A DNA stretch of 64,000 nt from Alteromonas sp. IB21 (GTDB taxonomy: Bacteria; Pseudomonadota; Gammaproteobacteria; Enterobacterales; Alteromonadaceae), in NCBI RefSeq assembly GCF_016405965.1, contig NZ_JAEFCD010000028.1, forward strand, positions 1-64,000, read 5' to 3'. Shown here one piece after another: positions 23,095-32,468 of the stretch. The translations under genes were made by a program, and so were the position numbers. The notes below the pieces were generated by a model. It searched no databases. It was not told the origin of the DNA and saw nothing but the letters and a program-made list of their open reading frames with translations. Position 1 is the first letter of the stretch, and each line of letters starts with the position of its first letter.

Positions 23095-24162
23095 ATGACA
23101 GAACAACGATACACAGGTAGCTTTGCAGAAAGAGTGCTTGCATGGTTTGACAAAAACGGGCGAAAGCATTTGCCCTGGCAGCAAGACGTCACGCCTTATA
23201 AAGTGTGGGTGTCGGAAATTATGCTCCAGCAAACCCAAGTTACCACGGTAATTCCCTACTTTAAACGCTTTATGGCGTCGTTCCCCACCGTACATGACTT
23301 AGCTAACGCTTCCCAAGATGATGTGCTTCACCATTGGACGGGGCTTGGCTATTACGCAAGGGCAAGGAATCTGCACAAAGCCGCCAAGACGTTAGTAGAA
23401 AAATACAACGGTGAATTTCCTTACACTCTTGAAGAAGTCATGGACTTACCCGGGATAGGGCGCTCTACCGCTGGGGCCATATTGTCCCTGTCTCGCAATA
23501 TGCGCTTCCCTATTTTAGATGGGAATGTAAAGCGCGTGCTAGCTCGCTACTACGCAATAGGCGGTTGGCCGGGACAGAAAAAGGTCGAAAACCAGCTTTG
23601 GGAAGTGGCCGAGAAAAATACACCCACCAATTCAGAATGCGGACGTTGTGCTAACTATACGCAGGTGATGATGGACTTGGGCGCGATGATCTGTACGCGA
23701 AACAAGCCAAAGTGTGATGAGTGCCCGCTTCAAGCTGACTGTATTGCCTACGCACAAGGCGCGCAAACCGACTACCCGGGTAAAAAGCCTAAAAAGGCGC
23801 TGCCGGAAAAATCTACCTTTATGATGGTGGCACAGTTTAACAGTCAAGTGTATTTAGAGCAGCGTCCATCAACTGGATTATGGGGCGGCTTGTATGGTTT
23901 TATAGAGGTGTCCTCACTGGAAGAGGGGGTTGCACAGCTAAACAAACGAGGCATAGTTGTTGATGAGACTCGAGCATTAGAAGGGTTCAGACATACCTTT
24001 AGTCACTTTCATTTAGATATCACCCCAGTAGTGGCCGTGGTAAACTCTGCTCCATCAAAACGCGTTGCCGAGACGGCATCTCGCTGGTTTTCGTTAAACG
24101 AACCCATTGAAGTTGGTTTAGCGGCACCTACAAACAAAATTATTCAGCAGCTAGTGAATTGA
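23095..24162 (+). CDS. mutY: Adenine DNA glycosylase MutY
   Basis: MutY removes adenine mispaired with 8-oxoguanine. The 355-residue protein shows the helix-hairpin-helix segment around [12 protein letters not shown], the catalytic Asp in [12 protein letters not shown], the Cys-x6-Cys-x2-Cys-x5-Cys [4Fe-4S] cluster near residues 200-217, and a C-terminal Nudix-like domain that recognises 8-oxoG. It is followed by yggX, as in E. coli. The ribosome site upstream of the ATG is weak. Confidence 0.96.
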   Translation: MTEQRYTGSFAERVLAWFDKNGRKHLPWQQDVTPYKVWVSEIMLQQTQVTTVIPYFKRFMASFPTVHDLANASQDDVLHHWTGLGYYARARNLHKAAKTLVEKYNGEFPYTLEEVMDLPGIGRSTAGAILSLSRNMRFPILDGNVKRVLARYYAIGGWPGQKKVENQLWEVAEKNTPTNSECGRCANYTQVMMDLGAMICTRNKPKCDECPLQADCIAYAQGAQTDYPGKKPKKALPEKSTFMMVAQFNSQVYLEQRPSTGLWGGLYGFIEVSSLEEGVAQLNKRGIVVDETRALEGFRHTFSHFHLDITPVVAVVNSAPSKRVAETASRWFSLNEPIEVGLAAPTNKIIQQLVN

Positions 24163-24203
24163 GCATAAACAGCTTACTGTTGCATGCATTGCTAAGCAGA
24201 TAG

Positions 24204-24494
<291 letters not shown>

Positions 24495-24564
24495 GCAAAA
24501 AAGCATTTTTTGAGCAAACAATGCGCAAACAGTAATAAAAGCGCAAAAAAAGCGAGAAAAACGG

Positions 24565-24593
24565 TTGACTTGTGAAAGCGAAAACCGTTTAAT
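24565..24593 (+). promoter_or_regulatory. Promoter of tRNA-Phe
   Basis: A sigma-70-like promoter is visible: TTGACT at 24565-24570, a 17-base spacer and TTTAAT at 24588-24593. It lies about 50 bases upstream of the mature tRNA, consistent with a 5' leader removed by RNase P. Confidence 0.75.
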
Positions 24594-24645
24594 ACGCACC
24601 CACAGCAGGACAGGCAGTCAACGCCTAGAACGCTAACAAGTTGCA

Positions 24646-24721
24646 GCCTCGATAGCTCAGTTGGTAGAGCAGCGGATTGAAAATCCGCGTGTCCCTGGTT
24701 CGATCCCGGGTCGAGGCACCA
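24646..24721 (+). tRNA. tRNA-Phe (GAA anticodon)
   Basis: A complete 76-base cloverleaf can be folded. The acceptor stem GCCTCGA pairs with TCGAGGC, the anticodon stem GCGGA/TCCGC holds the loop TTGAAAA with anticodon GAA, the T-loop contains TTCGATC, and the encoded 3' end is ACCA. It is followed by a terminator and by tandem copies of its own 3' end. Confidence 0.97.
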
Positions 24722-24728
24722 TCATTTA

Positions 24729-24757
24729 AGCCCTTGCAGAAATGCGAGGGCTTTTTT
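24729..24757 (+). terminator. Terminator, repeat unit 1 (tRNA-Phe terminator)
   Basis: AGCCCTTGC pairs with GCGAGGGCT (one G-U pair) around a six-base loop, followed by six Ts. It lies 7 bases after the tRNA CCA end. Confidence 0.9.
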
Positions 24758-24848
24758 GATCTCGGTGGTTTAAAAACGCAGGCACACGCTGGCGTGCCCC
24801 TGCGGCTGCGCCGCGCGTTACAATCTCGGGTCGAGGCACCATCATTTA

Positions 24849-24877
24849 AGCCCTTGCAGAAATGCAGGGGCTTTTTT
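24849..24877 (+). terminator. Terminator, repeat unit 2
   Basis: The same hairpin as in unit 1, with the right arm GCAGGGGCT. The base change still pairs with the left arm (the G-U pair moves by one position), so the stem is kept. Six Ts follow. Confidence 0.85.
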
Positions 24878-24968
24878 GATCCCGATGATTGGAAAGCCAG
24901 GCACACGCTATCGTGCCCCTGCGGCTGCGCCGCGCGTTACAATCTCGGGTCGAGGCACCATTCTTAGA

Positions 24969-24997
24969 AGCCCTTGCAGAAATGCGAGGGCTTTTTT
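24969..24997 (+). terminator. Terminator, repeat unit 3
   Basis: This hairpin is identical in stem sequence to unit 1 and is followed by six Ts. It is the last of three stacked terminators behind tRNA-Phe. Confidence 0.85.
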
Positions 24998-25049
24998 GAT
25001 CTGGGTGGTTGAAAAACACAGGCACACGCTGGCGTGCCCCTGCGGCTGC

Positions 25050-25423
25050 ACGAGCACTGTTACCGAAAATATCTCCATCGTTTTGACGAAAAAACTTAGT
25101 CGCTCTGTTTGATGAATTATACTTTAGTAGTGTTTTTGTGGATTTTTTATCCATAAAGCTGGCATTTCTTCATGTTTTTTTAGACTAAAATTTATTTTTT
25201 AACTAACTAATCCCACTGTTTTTTATATCGGCGAGTAATGAATGAGTACGCGCCGGTTGTCTAGCAATAAACTTTTCTATAAAACAAACAACAATAGTGG
25301 TAGTGGGGGTAAAGGTTTTCTTGAAACTCGGTTTCTCGTGTTTAAGAAGATAAGCAAATATGCCTGCAGATTTGCCGCAACCTATCTTTTATTGATCTCG
25401 GCTCGATAAAAGGAATGGTGATA
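25050..25423. other. Non-coding gap between the tRNA repeats and the cadC-like gene
   Basis: This roughly 370-base AT-rich stretch holds no convincing gene, RNA or repeat. It must contain the promoter of the downstream regulator, but I could not single out a promoter with confidence. AAAAGGA at 25408-25414 is the ribosome site of that gene. Confidence 0.6.
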
Positions 25424-26233
25424 ATGGACATTAAGGAAACATACAGTTTTGGCAGTTTAACGCTAAACACATCTCTTCATTATTTGAAGTACAATCATCA
25501 GATTCGATTATCGCCGAAATGTACACAGGTGTTCGCACTTCTTGCTGAAAACGCAGACTGTTTGGTTGAAAAAGAGCAGATATTAGACATAGTTTGGCCT
25601 GGTCGCTACGGCGCAGACGAGTCACTGACTCGTGCCGTATCCGACATTCGTAAGGCACTAAGAGAGTTCAAAAATGGCGCTGAAAAAGCCATAAAAACCG
25701 TTCCTAAACGCGGCTACATGCTAAATAGAGCTGTGTTAGATGGCGCCTTTAGTGCACCTGAAAAATTTATAAAACGAAACGATAGTGACGAAGTAAAGTT
25801 TACCAGCAACCCCACAAAGCAACCGCATACACAAGTTCGCTGGCTAACCAAACGTTCCGCCGCGCTTTCAGCCATGTTTATACTCATACTGGGCGTAATG
25901 AGCTACTGGGCTTATTACAAATTCGCGCCAGACTATATTGACAGCATTGCAGTTTTGCCATTTGAAGCAATTGGTGCAGATCCTGAGTTAGAAACTCTGG
26001 CCGTGGGGTTTGGCTACGAAATTGCTATGCAGATTAGTTTTCAAAATCAAATAAAAGTAGCATCGCCACAGGCGGTTGATAGATTGGACTCGCGTTTGTC
26101 GCTAGATGACGTTGCCGATATCTTGGATGTCTCGCATATTATTACGGGTTCGGTAAATACCGTTGAAAATGAAAAAAACATCGCTATTTCCTTAGTCCAT
26201 GCCAATAGTCAGAAAACCAAAGTCATTGATTAA
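25424..26233 (+). pseudogene. CadC/ToxR-like winged-helix membrane regulator, C-terminally truncated
   Basis: The 269-residue product has an OmpR-type winged helix (about residues 10-105, ending TVPKRGYML), one membrane segment at about 148-165 and the first part of a TolB/FlgO-like periplasmic domain (IAVLPFEAIG, then ITGSV). Proteins of this plan normally continue for hundreds of residues, usually with TPRs; here the frame stops about 65 residues into that domain. The ATG at 25424 is chosen over 25415 because AAAAGGA is correctly spaced for it. The stop lies at the junction with a decayed acylase gene on the other strand, so the 3' part was probably lost by deletion. The DNA-binding domain could still be made. 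Confidence 0.7.
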
Positions 26234-26601
26234 ATGTGCAGCGTCGCGAGAACCTAATATTCTATCTGGCCCAAAATATTTTGCTCGCTCAGAGTTGTAC
26301 TTAATAATTTGGTCTGCCATTACTCATACATTATCCTTTGCGAAAGCATAGCCTACTCCGAAAGAGAGGCTTTCGAGGTTATCAGCAACCACATGCGGTA
26401 CACCATAAGTCGTCCAGCGAATATCTGCGTCTAAGCTTTCATCGTTGTCAAAAGCCGGGATCGGACTGGGTTGTTCAATTACAGGCGGTGTAGAGGGGCT
26501 GGTTGTGATTGAACATGTAACTCACTATCGCTGCACGCCCATAATACGCTGGCGGTGAGTAGTGAAACGCTCGTTTTTTTAAATATTGACAGTAAAGTCA
26601 T
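26215..26601 (-). pseudogene. Remnant of a penicillin-acylase-family (N-terminal nucleophile amidase) lipoprotein gene
   Basis: On the minus strand an ATG at 26601 opens a lipoprotein-like signal (MTLLSIFKKT..., lipobox LWAC). After about 33 codons the frame is lost, and the adjacent frame continues with IRWTTYGVPHVVADN, then LSFGVGYAFAKDNV, a TGA stop at 26324-26326, and in the same frame ADQIIKYNSERAKYFGPD. This is the N-terminal pattern of penicillin amidase/acyl-homoserine-lactone acylase proteins. At least one frameshift (26480-26545) and one nonsense change are present, and the gene ends abruptly near 26215, where the truncated cadC-like gene begins. The catalytic Ser region is missing, so it cannot be functional. 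Confidence 0.8.
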
Positions 26602-26753
26602 TTTTAATTTCCCTTGGTATGTGAATTCAATCCGTATCACTTTTCGCGTATCACAATGTCGAAAAAAACTAATATTTGTTCGCACTCTAATGACCTAAGT
26701 GAGCTCGATTTAAACCCTTAAGTCATAAATCAGTGCATTTCATAAAATGGCAT

Positions 26754-26984
26754 TTAGCCAAATAAGCATTTCAGTGTTGCACTTTGATTTAGCACTCTGC
26801 CAATGGGGTCCGCTTTCTCTAGGCAATGGATTGAATTTCCCGGGGCGCGAAATTCTTTTCCATCTGATAGATGCTCTTTAAACTCGTTTAATAGTAAGAA
26901 AAGGGCGATAAACAAAAGCGCTATGAAACCGATTCTAGAGAGGTGATAGTTAAGAGATTTTGACAGTTGCGTAGACAATTTCAT
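26754..26984 (-). CDS. Hypothetical small membrane protein
   Basis: A 76-residue frame (ATG at 26984; open from another ATG at 26996) encodes a positively charged start, one membrane segment (IGFIALLFIALFLLL, about residues 18-33) and a short soluble tail with two Cys residues. I recognise no family. No clear ribosome site precedes it and it lies in a decayed region, so it may be a chance frame or a remnant. Confidence 0.3.
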   Translation of the reverse strand: MKLSTQLSKSLNYHLSRIGFIALLFIALFLLLNEFKEHLSDGKEFRAPGNSIHCLEKADPIGRVLNQSATLKCLFG

Positions 26985-27197
26985 GTTGGGCACCATTACA
27001 AGTTATTTATGGTTAAATTAACGACCAATAAACGAGGTGGTTTATCTGCGTTTTACTTGAAACAAAGACTATGCAGCCCGGGTATTTAATACCTGTAAAA
27101 AAGCTGAAAATTGCCAGGAAAAAGCTGAAATTTTTATGAAAATAGACGCACACGCTTTTAACTGCGGGGCTTCCGTTAAAAGCGTATACATTAATAT

Positions 27198-28217
27198 GAC
27201 TCTGCGTTAATCCGCCAAATTCTTTCAGAAATAGTAACCCGAGATCCAGGTTTAACGCTTGTGGGTGCGTCGCCGGATGCTTATGCGGCGAAGCGAATCG
27301 TGCAAGAGTTCAGGCCAGACGTTATTACACTGGACATTGAAATGCCGAAGGTAGACGGGTTACGTTTTTTAGAAGTAATGATGAAGGCGATGCCGACCCC
27401 GGTTGTGATGATATCCACGCTAACAGAGCGAGGTGCTGATGCAACATTACGTGCGTTGGAACTAGGTGCTGTCGATTTTATGGCAAAGCCGAAACTTGGT
27501 GTAGCGCAAGGCATGGCTGAGTACGCAGCGGTTATCGTTGAAAAGATAAAAGCAGCAGCGCATTCGAGGTTAGGCCAACCAACGCAAACACGCTGCACAA
27601 AACATGCTTCTATGCGCTACATAGGAACCGAAAAGTTAATTGGTATAGGCGCATCAACTGGGGGAACCGAAGCAATAAAAGACGTTATCATGCATTTTCC
27701 CCGCAATGCACCGGCCACCATTATTTCCCAACACATGCCTCCAGGGTTCACAACCACTTATGCCAAGCGGCTCGATAGCCTTTGTGAAATAACCGTAAGA
27801 GAAGCGCACGGAGGGGAGCGTTTATTGCCTGGATTTGCGTACTTGGCACCAGGTAATAAACATTTAAAAGTAGAGCGTAGCGGCGCTGACTATCGTTTAA
27901 CCCTTGATGATGGCCCTAAGGTATCAGGGCACAAGCCCTCCGTTGATGTGATGTTTGACTCGCTGGCTGAGCATGCTGGCGCAAACGCGGTGGGTGTGTT
28001 GCTTACAGGCATGGGCCGGGATGGGCCAAAAGGCCTTAAGAGTATGCACACAAAAGGCTCTGTTACGTTTTGTCAGGAAGAAAAAACCTGTGTTGTTTAC
28101 GGTATGCCTAAAGTTGCTGTCGAACTTAAAGCCGCCAGTTTCGTTAAGCCGTTGGAAGATATCTCTGATGCAATTTTGGATACGCTTGAAGCGTTAGGTG
28201 CAAGTTCCCGTCTCTAA
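27198..28217 (+). pseudogene. 5'-truncated cheB paralogue (chemotaxis methylesterase)
   Basis: Sequence homologous to the complete cheB at 39240 begins abruptly at 27198, at the Asp-Ser-Ala-Leu-Ile-Arg-Gln of the receiver, right after an in-frame stop at 27192-27194. The first ~9 codons, including one of the paired acidic residues, are gone. The first usable start is a GTG at 27261 (318 residues). The rest is intact: phospho-acceptor Asp in ITLDIEMPK, catalytic Ser in GIGASTGGTEA, His in SQHMPPGF and Asp in LLTGMGRDG. A protein made from the GTG would have a working esterase domain but a receiver lacking its first strand and helix. It could be a decaying copy or a receiver-uncoupled CheB. Confidence 0.75.
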
Positions 28218-28367
28218 TTTTTCTTGTATTTGCTTGTCACAAATGTCACCAATGTATTAATTTAATAAAAATAATCAAAAGTATAATTGTTGGAATAAAA
28301 AAGTAGACCATAATTTGTTTGTATTTTGTGCATCCGCCAACGCGGTAACAACAACAGAGGTGTGATT

Positions 28368-29567
28368 GTGGTCGCTATAGCTGCAGATTATCTGGATAAT
28401 TTCTTCTCTAACAAAAGCAATTCTTTCGTGATTGCTTTTTTAATGATGGCGATAAGTTGGGCGCTCTTTTTTACGTCCTTCGACCACCTAGCGCTTGCTA
28501 CCAGTTCTGCCTGTGTTCTGATCCTCCTGTTCTTTTTATCAAAAATGTCTGAGCTATATAGCACTCCGAATATGGCTCGATCTGCGTCAACGGTCTCGAC
28601 AAATGAAACTAACGACAGCAATGATTTAATGGCAGAAACCATTGCTGATGCTAACGACATTTTATCGGTTACTTCATCAAACATTGCTGACATTTTTTCT
28701 ACGCAAACTGATGCAGTGGGAACGCTAAGCAACGCGTTTATCTCGCTACAGTCATTGCTAGGTCAGCAAGAAGTCAGTATTAACAACTTACTTAAAGACG
28801 ATGACAATAGCGACAGCGCGTATGCTGACAAAATGCGTACTTTCGCGTCAGAAACTGACAACACCTTGACGCAGTTTATCGCGTCAACAAAAGAAATGAC
28901 TGAGTCGACGAGAGCGCTTGAGTCTCAGGTACAGACCATTCAACAAGCAATGCCGACCGTAATTGAAGCTCTTGGTGGTATTGACGATATTTCATCTCAA
29001 ACGAATCTTTTGGCGCTAAATGCGGCGATAGAAGCTGCTCGTGCTGGAGAGGCAGGGCGCGGATTTGCAGTAGTTGCTGACGAGGTTCGCGCACTATCTA
29101 CGCGCTCAACCCAATTCAGTGACGTAATCAAAAAGCAAATCGAAAACATTAGATCGCTTATCAACAAACTTACCGAGACCGCCGAAGTGGTTGCCTCTCA
29201 AGATATTTCTCATGTGGTAAATGCCAAAGACGCGATTAGCGAGCAACTCAAAAGCATCATCCGAAAAGCTGAGGCAGATATTCAGGGAGCAAGTGAGCTT
29301 GAGGGCATTCGTCAGCAGTTATCTGATGCAACCAACTCCGCCATCAGGGGGCTGCAGTTTGGTGATATTAATGGGCAAAACCTGACCTATACGCGGGAGA
29401 TTATTGACTTTGTAGTGGCTCAGTTGAACGGTCTCAATGCACAAACTGCGCATCAAGTGAAAGAAAGTCTGGCTAACTATCAGGTGTCACTCAAAGACAA
29501 AGGGCAGGCAGATCATAACCCTGTTTCCGCAACATCAATGGATGCTGGCGACATAGAACTTTTTTAG
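28368..29567 (+). CDS. Membrane methyl-accepting chemotaxis-type protein without periplasmic domain
   Basis: This 399-residue protein has two membrane segments close together (about residues 18-37 and 41-57) with almost no periplasmic loop, then a long helical region and a chemoreceptor hairpin tip ([17 protein letters not shown], then [15 protein letters not shown]). It lacks the EWESF tail of the two receptors downstream. The frame opens from a TTG at 28326; the GTG at 28368 has AGAGG about 7 bases upstream and is used here. As the first gene of the che block it may sense an internal or membrane signal or act as an adaptor. Function is inferred from domain content only. Confidence 0.8.
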   Translation: MVAIAADYLDNFFSNKSNSFVIAFLMMAISWALFFTSFDHLALATSSACVLILLFFLSKMSELYSTPNMARSASTVSTNETNDSNDLMAETIADANDILSVTSSNIADIFSTQTDAVGTLSNAFISLQSLLGQQEVSINNLLKDDDNSDSAYADKMRTFASETDNTLTQFIASTKEMTESTRALESQVQTIQQAMPTVIEALGGIDDISSQTNLLALNAAIEAARAGEAGRGFAVVADEVRALSTRSTQFSDVIKKQIENIRSLINKLTETAEVVASQDISHVVNAKDAISEQLKSIIRKAEADIQGASELEGIRQQLSDATNSAIRGLQFGDINGQNLTYTREIIDFVVAQLNGLNAQTAHQVKESLANYQVSLKDKGQADHNPVSATSMDAGDIELF

Positions 29568-29627
29568 CAACAAACATCTTCACAGACAAGTGAGATTCAT
29601 TCAAATATTCACAAAGGTGGTTGAATT

Positions 29628-29993
29628 ATGAGTAAAAGCATTCTGATCGTGGACGACTCTGTGTCAATCCGTCAAATGGTGGAAATGACGCTTAAGTCAG
29701 CAAACTACAATGTGACAACGGCACAAGATGGTCAAGACGCTTTAGACAAATGCCAAGGGGCTCGTTTCGATTTTGTGCTTACTGATCAAAATATGCCTCG
29801 GATGGACGGCCTTACCCTTATCAAGTCGCTCCGTGGCCTAGCAAATTTCAGGTCTACGCCGATCGTCATGCTTACTACCGAGGCGGGTGATGATATGAAA
29901 GCAAAAGGTAAAGCAGCCGGTGCGACAGGCTGGATGGTGAAGCCTTTCGATCCAAACAAGCTTCTAGATGTGATGAAACGTGTTTTAGGTTAA
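29628..29993 (+). CDS. cheY: Chemotaxis response regulator CheY
   Basis: A single-domain receiver of 121 residues. The acidic pair is in IVDDSVSIR, the phospho-acceptor Asp in FVLTDQNMPRMDG, the Thr in MLTTEAG and the Lys in MVKPFDP. It is the first gene of the run cheY-cheA-cheW. By position it corresponds to CheY2 of the Pseudomonas Che2 system, whose output need not be the flagellar motor. Confidence 0.93.
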   Translation: MSKSILIVDDSVSIRQMVEMTLKSANYNVTTAQDGQDALDKCQGARFDFVLTDQNMPRMDGLTLIKSLRGLANFRSTPIVMLTTEAGDDMKAKGKAAGATGWMVKPFDPNKLLDVMKRVLG

Positions 29994-30031
29994 TCCAATT
30001 TCAGCGTGTTTAGGGTAAAAGGGAGTCAGTT

Positions 30032-31963
30032 ATGACCATCGATGTAAACCAGTTCCACGGCGTATTTTTCGACGAAAGTGACGAGCATCTTCAGGATATG
30101 GAGCAATTGCTCATGACCCTAGATGTAGACGCCCCCGACCCTGAAGAGCTAAACAGCATATTCAGAGCAGCACATTCAATTAAGGGGGGCAGTGGCATCT
30201 TCGGGTTTGATGCGCTGATGAACCTCACTCATGTCATGGAAAACTTGCTTGATAAGGCAAGAAACCAAGAAATTCAGGTTACTGCTGCAATAGTAGATAT
30301 ATTTCTTCAAACTTTGGATGTATTGAAAGACACGTTAACGGCTTACAAAGAACAAACCGAACTCCCTCAAGACCAAATCGATGCAAGCATCAAGATACTG
30401 GAAGAGACACTGGCACGAGCATCGGGGCAAACTGCTGACGACTTGCAAGAGAATGTTCAAAAAGGTACCACTGCTGTTAGCGATGACATAGAGGGCTTTG
30501 GTTTCTTTGATGACGACGAAGGAGAAGCCCAAGCGGCGATATCCGAGACGAAGTCGGAGGAAATCGAAGGCTTTGGGTTTTTCGATGATGAAGACGAGCC
30601 AAGCCAAAGTGAGCCCCAGGCAGAAAAAACCTCCAATGAAGCTACAGTTGATGAAGGATTTGGCTTCTACGCACCAGAGACCCTACCGGTAAAACCAGAC
30701 GTTGAGCAAGCTGCTCAGTCAGTGCCCAAACAGCCAATTGTTAAACCGGTTAAGCCTAAACCAAAAGCGGCGCCTAAAGAAGCCGCATCCATACGGGTAG
30801 ACACAACTAAAATCGATGCCATGGTTAATTTAGTCGGCGAGCTGGTGATTACCCAATCTATGCTTTCCAACGTAGGTCAGGAAGTAGAAGGTCAGATTGG
30901 GGAGCGGCTACAGCTAGCGATTGATGAATTGCAACGCAACACACGTGAAATACAAGAATCCGTCATGTCGATGCGCATGCTGCCTGTGAATATGACGTTC
31001 AATCGATTCCCTCGTGTAGTAAGAGATTTGTCTTCTAAGCTAGGCAAAAAAGTTGACTTAGTTATCCAAGGCGGTAATACCGAAATCGATAAAAGCTTAA
31101 TCGAAAAGCTTGTCGACCCACTTACTCACTTAGTAAGAAATAGTATTGACCACGGCGTCGAAAGTCCCGAAAAACGACTTGCAAGCGGTAAGTCAGAAAA
31201 CGGAACAGTAATATTAAGTGCCGAGCAAAAAGGCAGCAGCATCATCATCGGAATTATTGACGATGGCGCAGGCTTAAACAAAGAGCGTATTTTAGAAAAG
31301 GCGATGCAGAACGGCCTTCCGGTCTCGCCTGATATGCCAGATAGCGAAGTTTGGCAGCTTATTTTCCAAGCGGGCTTCTCTACCGCCGCAGAGGTAACCG
31401 ATGTATCGGGTCGCGGTGTAGGTATGGACGTGGTCCGCCGTAACATTGAATCCATCGGTGGCCGTATTGAAATTGAATCGTCACAAGGTGAGGGTTCAGC
31501 ATTCTATATTCACTTGCCTCTTACCCTGGCTATTGTCGACGGAATGTGTGTTTCAGTGGGAGATCAAATTTTCGTTATCCCTCTCCTCAACGTAATCGAA
31601 TCTTTTCAACCTACCAAATCTCAAGTCAAAACACTGGGCAACGACAAGGTGCTATGGATTAGAGACCAGTATTGGCCCCTCGTGTCGCTCACTCAACTAA
31701 TGCAAGTCGATAATGGGGTTACAGAACCTACCAAAGGCATTGTTGTGTTACTTGAAAGTAGCAAAAAGCGGTATGGCGTCTTAGTGGATTCACTCGTCGG
31801 TCAGCAGCAAGTGGTCATTAAAAGTTTAGAGCAGCATTACAAGAAAGTCGCAGGTATAGCCGGCGCTACCATTATGGGTGATGGCAAGGTCGCGATGATT
31901 TTAGACGCAGATTCAGTGGCAGCAAACTGTATCAAAATTCCTAATGAAGAGGTTTCACTATGA
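30032..31963 (+). CDS. cheA: Chemotaxis histidine kinase CheA
   Basis: CheA phosphorylates CheY and CheB in response to receptor signals. In 643 residues it shows the P1 Hpt domain (phospho-His in FRAAHSIKGGSG near residue 48), a linker of about 120 residues, the P3 dimerisation domain (about 255-325), the P4 kinase domain (N box around HLVRNSIDHGVESPEKR, DDGAGLN, GRGVGMDVV) and a P5 CheW-like domain (about 500-640). The usual P2 domain is not evident. The linker instead carries three copies of EGFGF[FY] at residues 154, 179 and 208, then a Pro/Lys-rich stretch. The stop overlaps the cheW start (ATGA). Confidence 0.94.
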   Translation: MTIDVNQFHGVFFDESDEHLQDMEQLLMTLDVDAPDPEELNSIFRAAHSIKGGSGIFGFDALMNLTHVMENLLDKARNQEIQVTAAIVDIFLQTLDVLKDTLTAYKEQTELPQDQIDASIKILEETLARASGQTADDLQENVQKGTTAVSDDIEGFGFFDDDEGEAQAAISETKSEEIEGFGFFDDEDEPSQSEPQAEKTSNEATVDEGFGFYAPETLPVKPDVEQAAQSVPKQPIVKPVKPKPKAAPKEAASIRVDTTKIDAMVNLVGELVITQSMLSNVGQEVEGQIGERLQLAIDELQRNTREIQESVMSMRMLPVNMTFNRFPRVVRDLSSKLGKKVDLVIQGGNTEIDKSLIEKLVDPLTHLVRNSIDHGVESPEKRLASGKSENGTVILSAEQKGSSIIIGIIDDGAGLNKERILEKAMQNGLPVSPDMPDSEVWQLIFQAGFSTAAEVTDVSGRGVGMDVVRRNIESIGGRIEIESSQGEGSAFYIHLPLTLAIVDGMCVSVGDQIFVIPLLNVIESFQPTKSQVKTLGNDKVLWIRDQYWPLVSLTQLMQVDNGVTEPTKGIVVLLESSKKRYGVLVDSLVGQQQVVIKSLEQHYKKVAGIAGATIMGDGKVAMILDADSVAANCIKIPNEEVSL

Positions 31964-32463
31964 GCGAAGCAGCCTTACAGCAAGCCGTTAGTGCATCAAG
32001 AGAAAACGAATTTTTAAGTTTTGTTTTAGGTGAAGAGCACTACGCCCTTGATATTACAACGGTTAAAGAAATTCGTGGTTACGAGCAGGTCACTAAAATC
32101 GCCAATGCGCCCAGCTTTATCAAAGGGGTGATAAATCTTCGCGGGGATATCGTTCCGATTGTGGACTTGCGCATTAAATTTAATGTGGGAGAGGCGACAT
32201 ATAACGACTTTACAATAGTCATTATGCTCAATGTGCACGACCGCATCGTGGGTATTGTGGTTGACGGTGTGTCTGATGTCATCCGTCTTTCAGAAGAAGA
32301 CATGTTGCCACCACCCGAGTTCGGCGTAGCTTTCGATAGCAAATACCTTCACGGACTGGCTGATGTCGACGAGCACATGGTCATTTTAGTGAATATCGAA
32401 AGCCTGATCACGAGCAATGAACTGGGATTAGTTGAAACGAAAACACAAGTGGTAGAGGGCTAG
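31960..32463 (+). CDS. cheW: Chemotaxis coupling protein CheW
   Basis: CheW couples receptors to CheA. The 167-residue product has the CheW fold with the conserved NLRGDIVPIVDLR segment near residue 62. Its ATG overlaps the cheA stop by 4 bases, and it is followed 5 bases later by a chemoreceptor gene. Confidence 0.94.
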   Translation: MSEAALQQAVSASRENEFLSFVLGEEHYALDITTVKEIRGYEQVTKIANAPSFIKGVINLRGDIVPIVDLRIKFNVGEATYNDFTIVIMLNVHDRIVGIVVDGVSDVIRLSEEDMLPPPEFGVAFDSKYLHGLADVDEHMVILVNIESLITSNELGLVETKTQVVEG

Positions 32464-32468
32464 AAAAA

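Larger units (their letters stand above)
24700..25049 (+). repeat. Tandem ~120-bp repeats carrying the tRNA-Phe 3' end and a terminator
   Basis: The last part of tRNA-Phe plus its trailer is repeated: TCGAGGCACCA begins at 24711 (in the real tRNA), 24831 and 24950, a period of 120 then 119 bases. Each unit holds a tRNA 3' fragment, a terminator hairpin, a GC-rich hairpin-forming stretch (GGCACACGCTGGCGTGCC in units 1 and 3) and a conserved CCCCTGCGGCTGC stretch. Unit 3 stops matching near 25049. The only full tRNA is the first; the other copies begin within the T arm with small changes. The plan resembles the tyrT repeat region (rtT) of E. coli, where tandem repeats carry the tRNA-Tyr 3' end. 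Confidence 0.93.

Noticed and set aside
24700..25049. CRISPR-like array
   Set aside because: The units are contiguous 120-bp repeats with tRNA 3' ends and terminators, not short repeats with unique spacers, and no cas genes are present.
24625..25154. Two overlapping minus-strand frames encoding ~40-residue repeats (containing GASTRDCNARRSRRG)
   Set aside because: They run antisense through tRNA-Phe and its 120-bp repeats. The repeated peptide is a by-product of a repeat length divisible by three, and the third unit (119 bp) breaks the frame.
24646..25400. Integrative element using tRNA-Phe as attachment site
   Set aside because: The repeated tRNA 3' ends look like att duplications, but they are only about 120 bp apart and no integrase or cargo lies nearby; tandem duplication explains them better.
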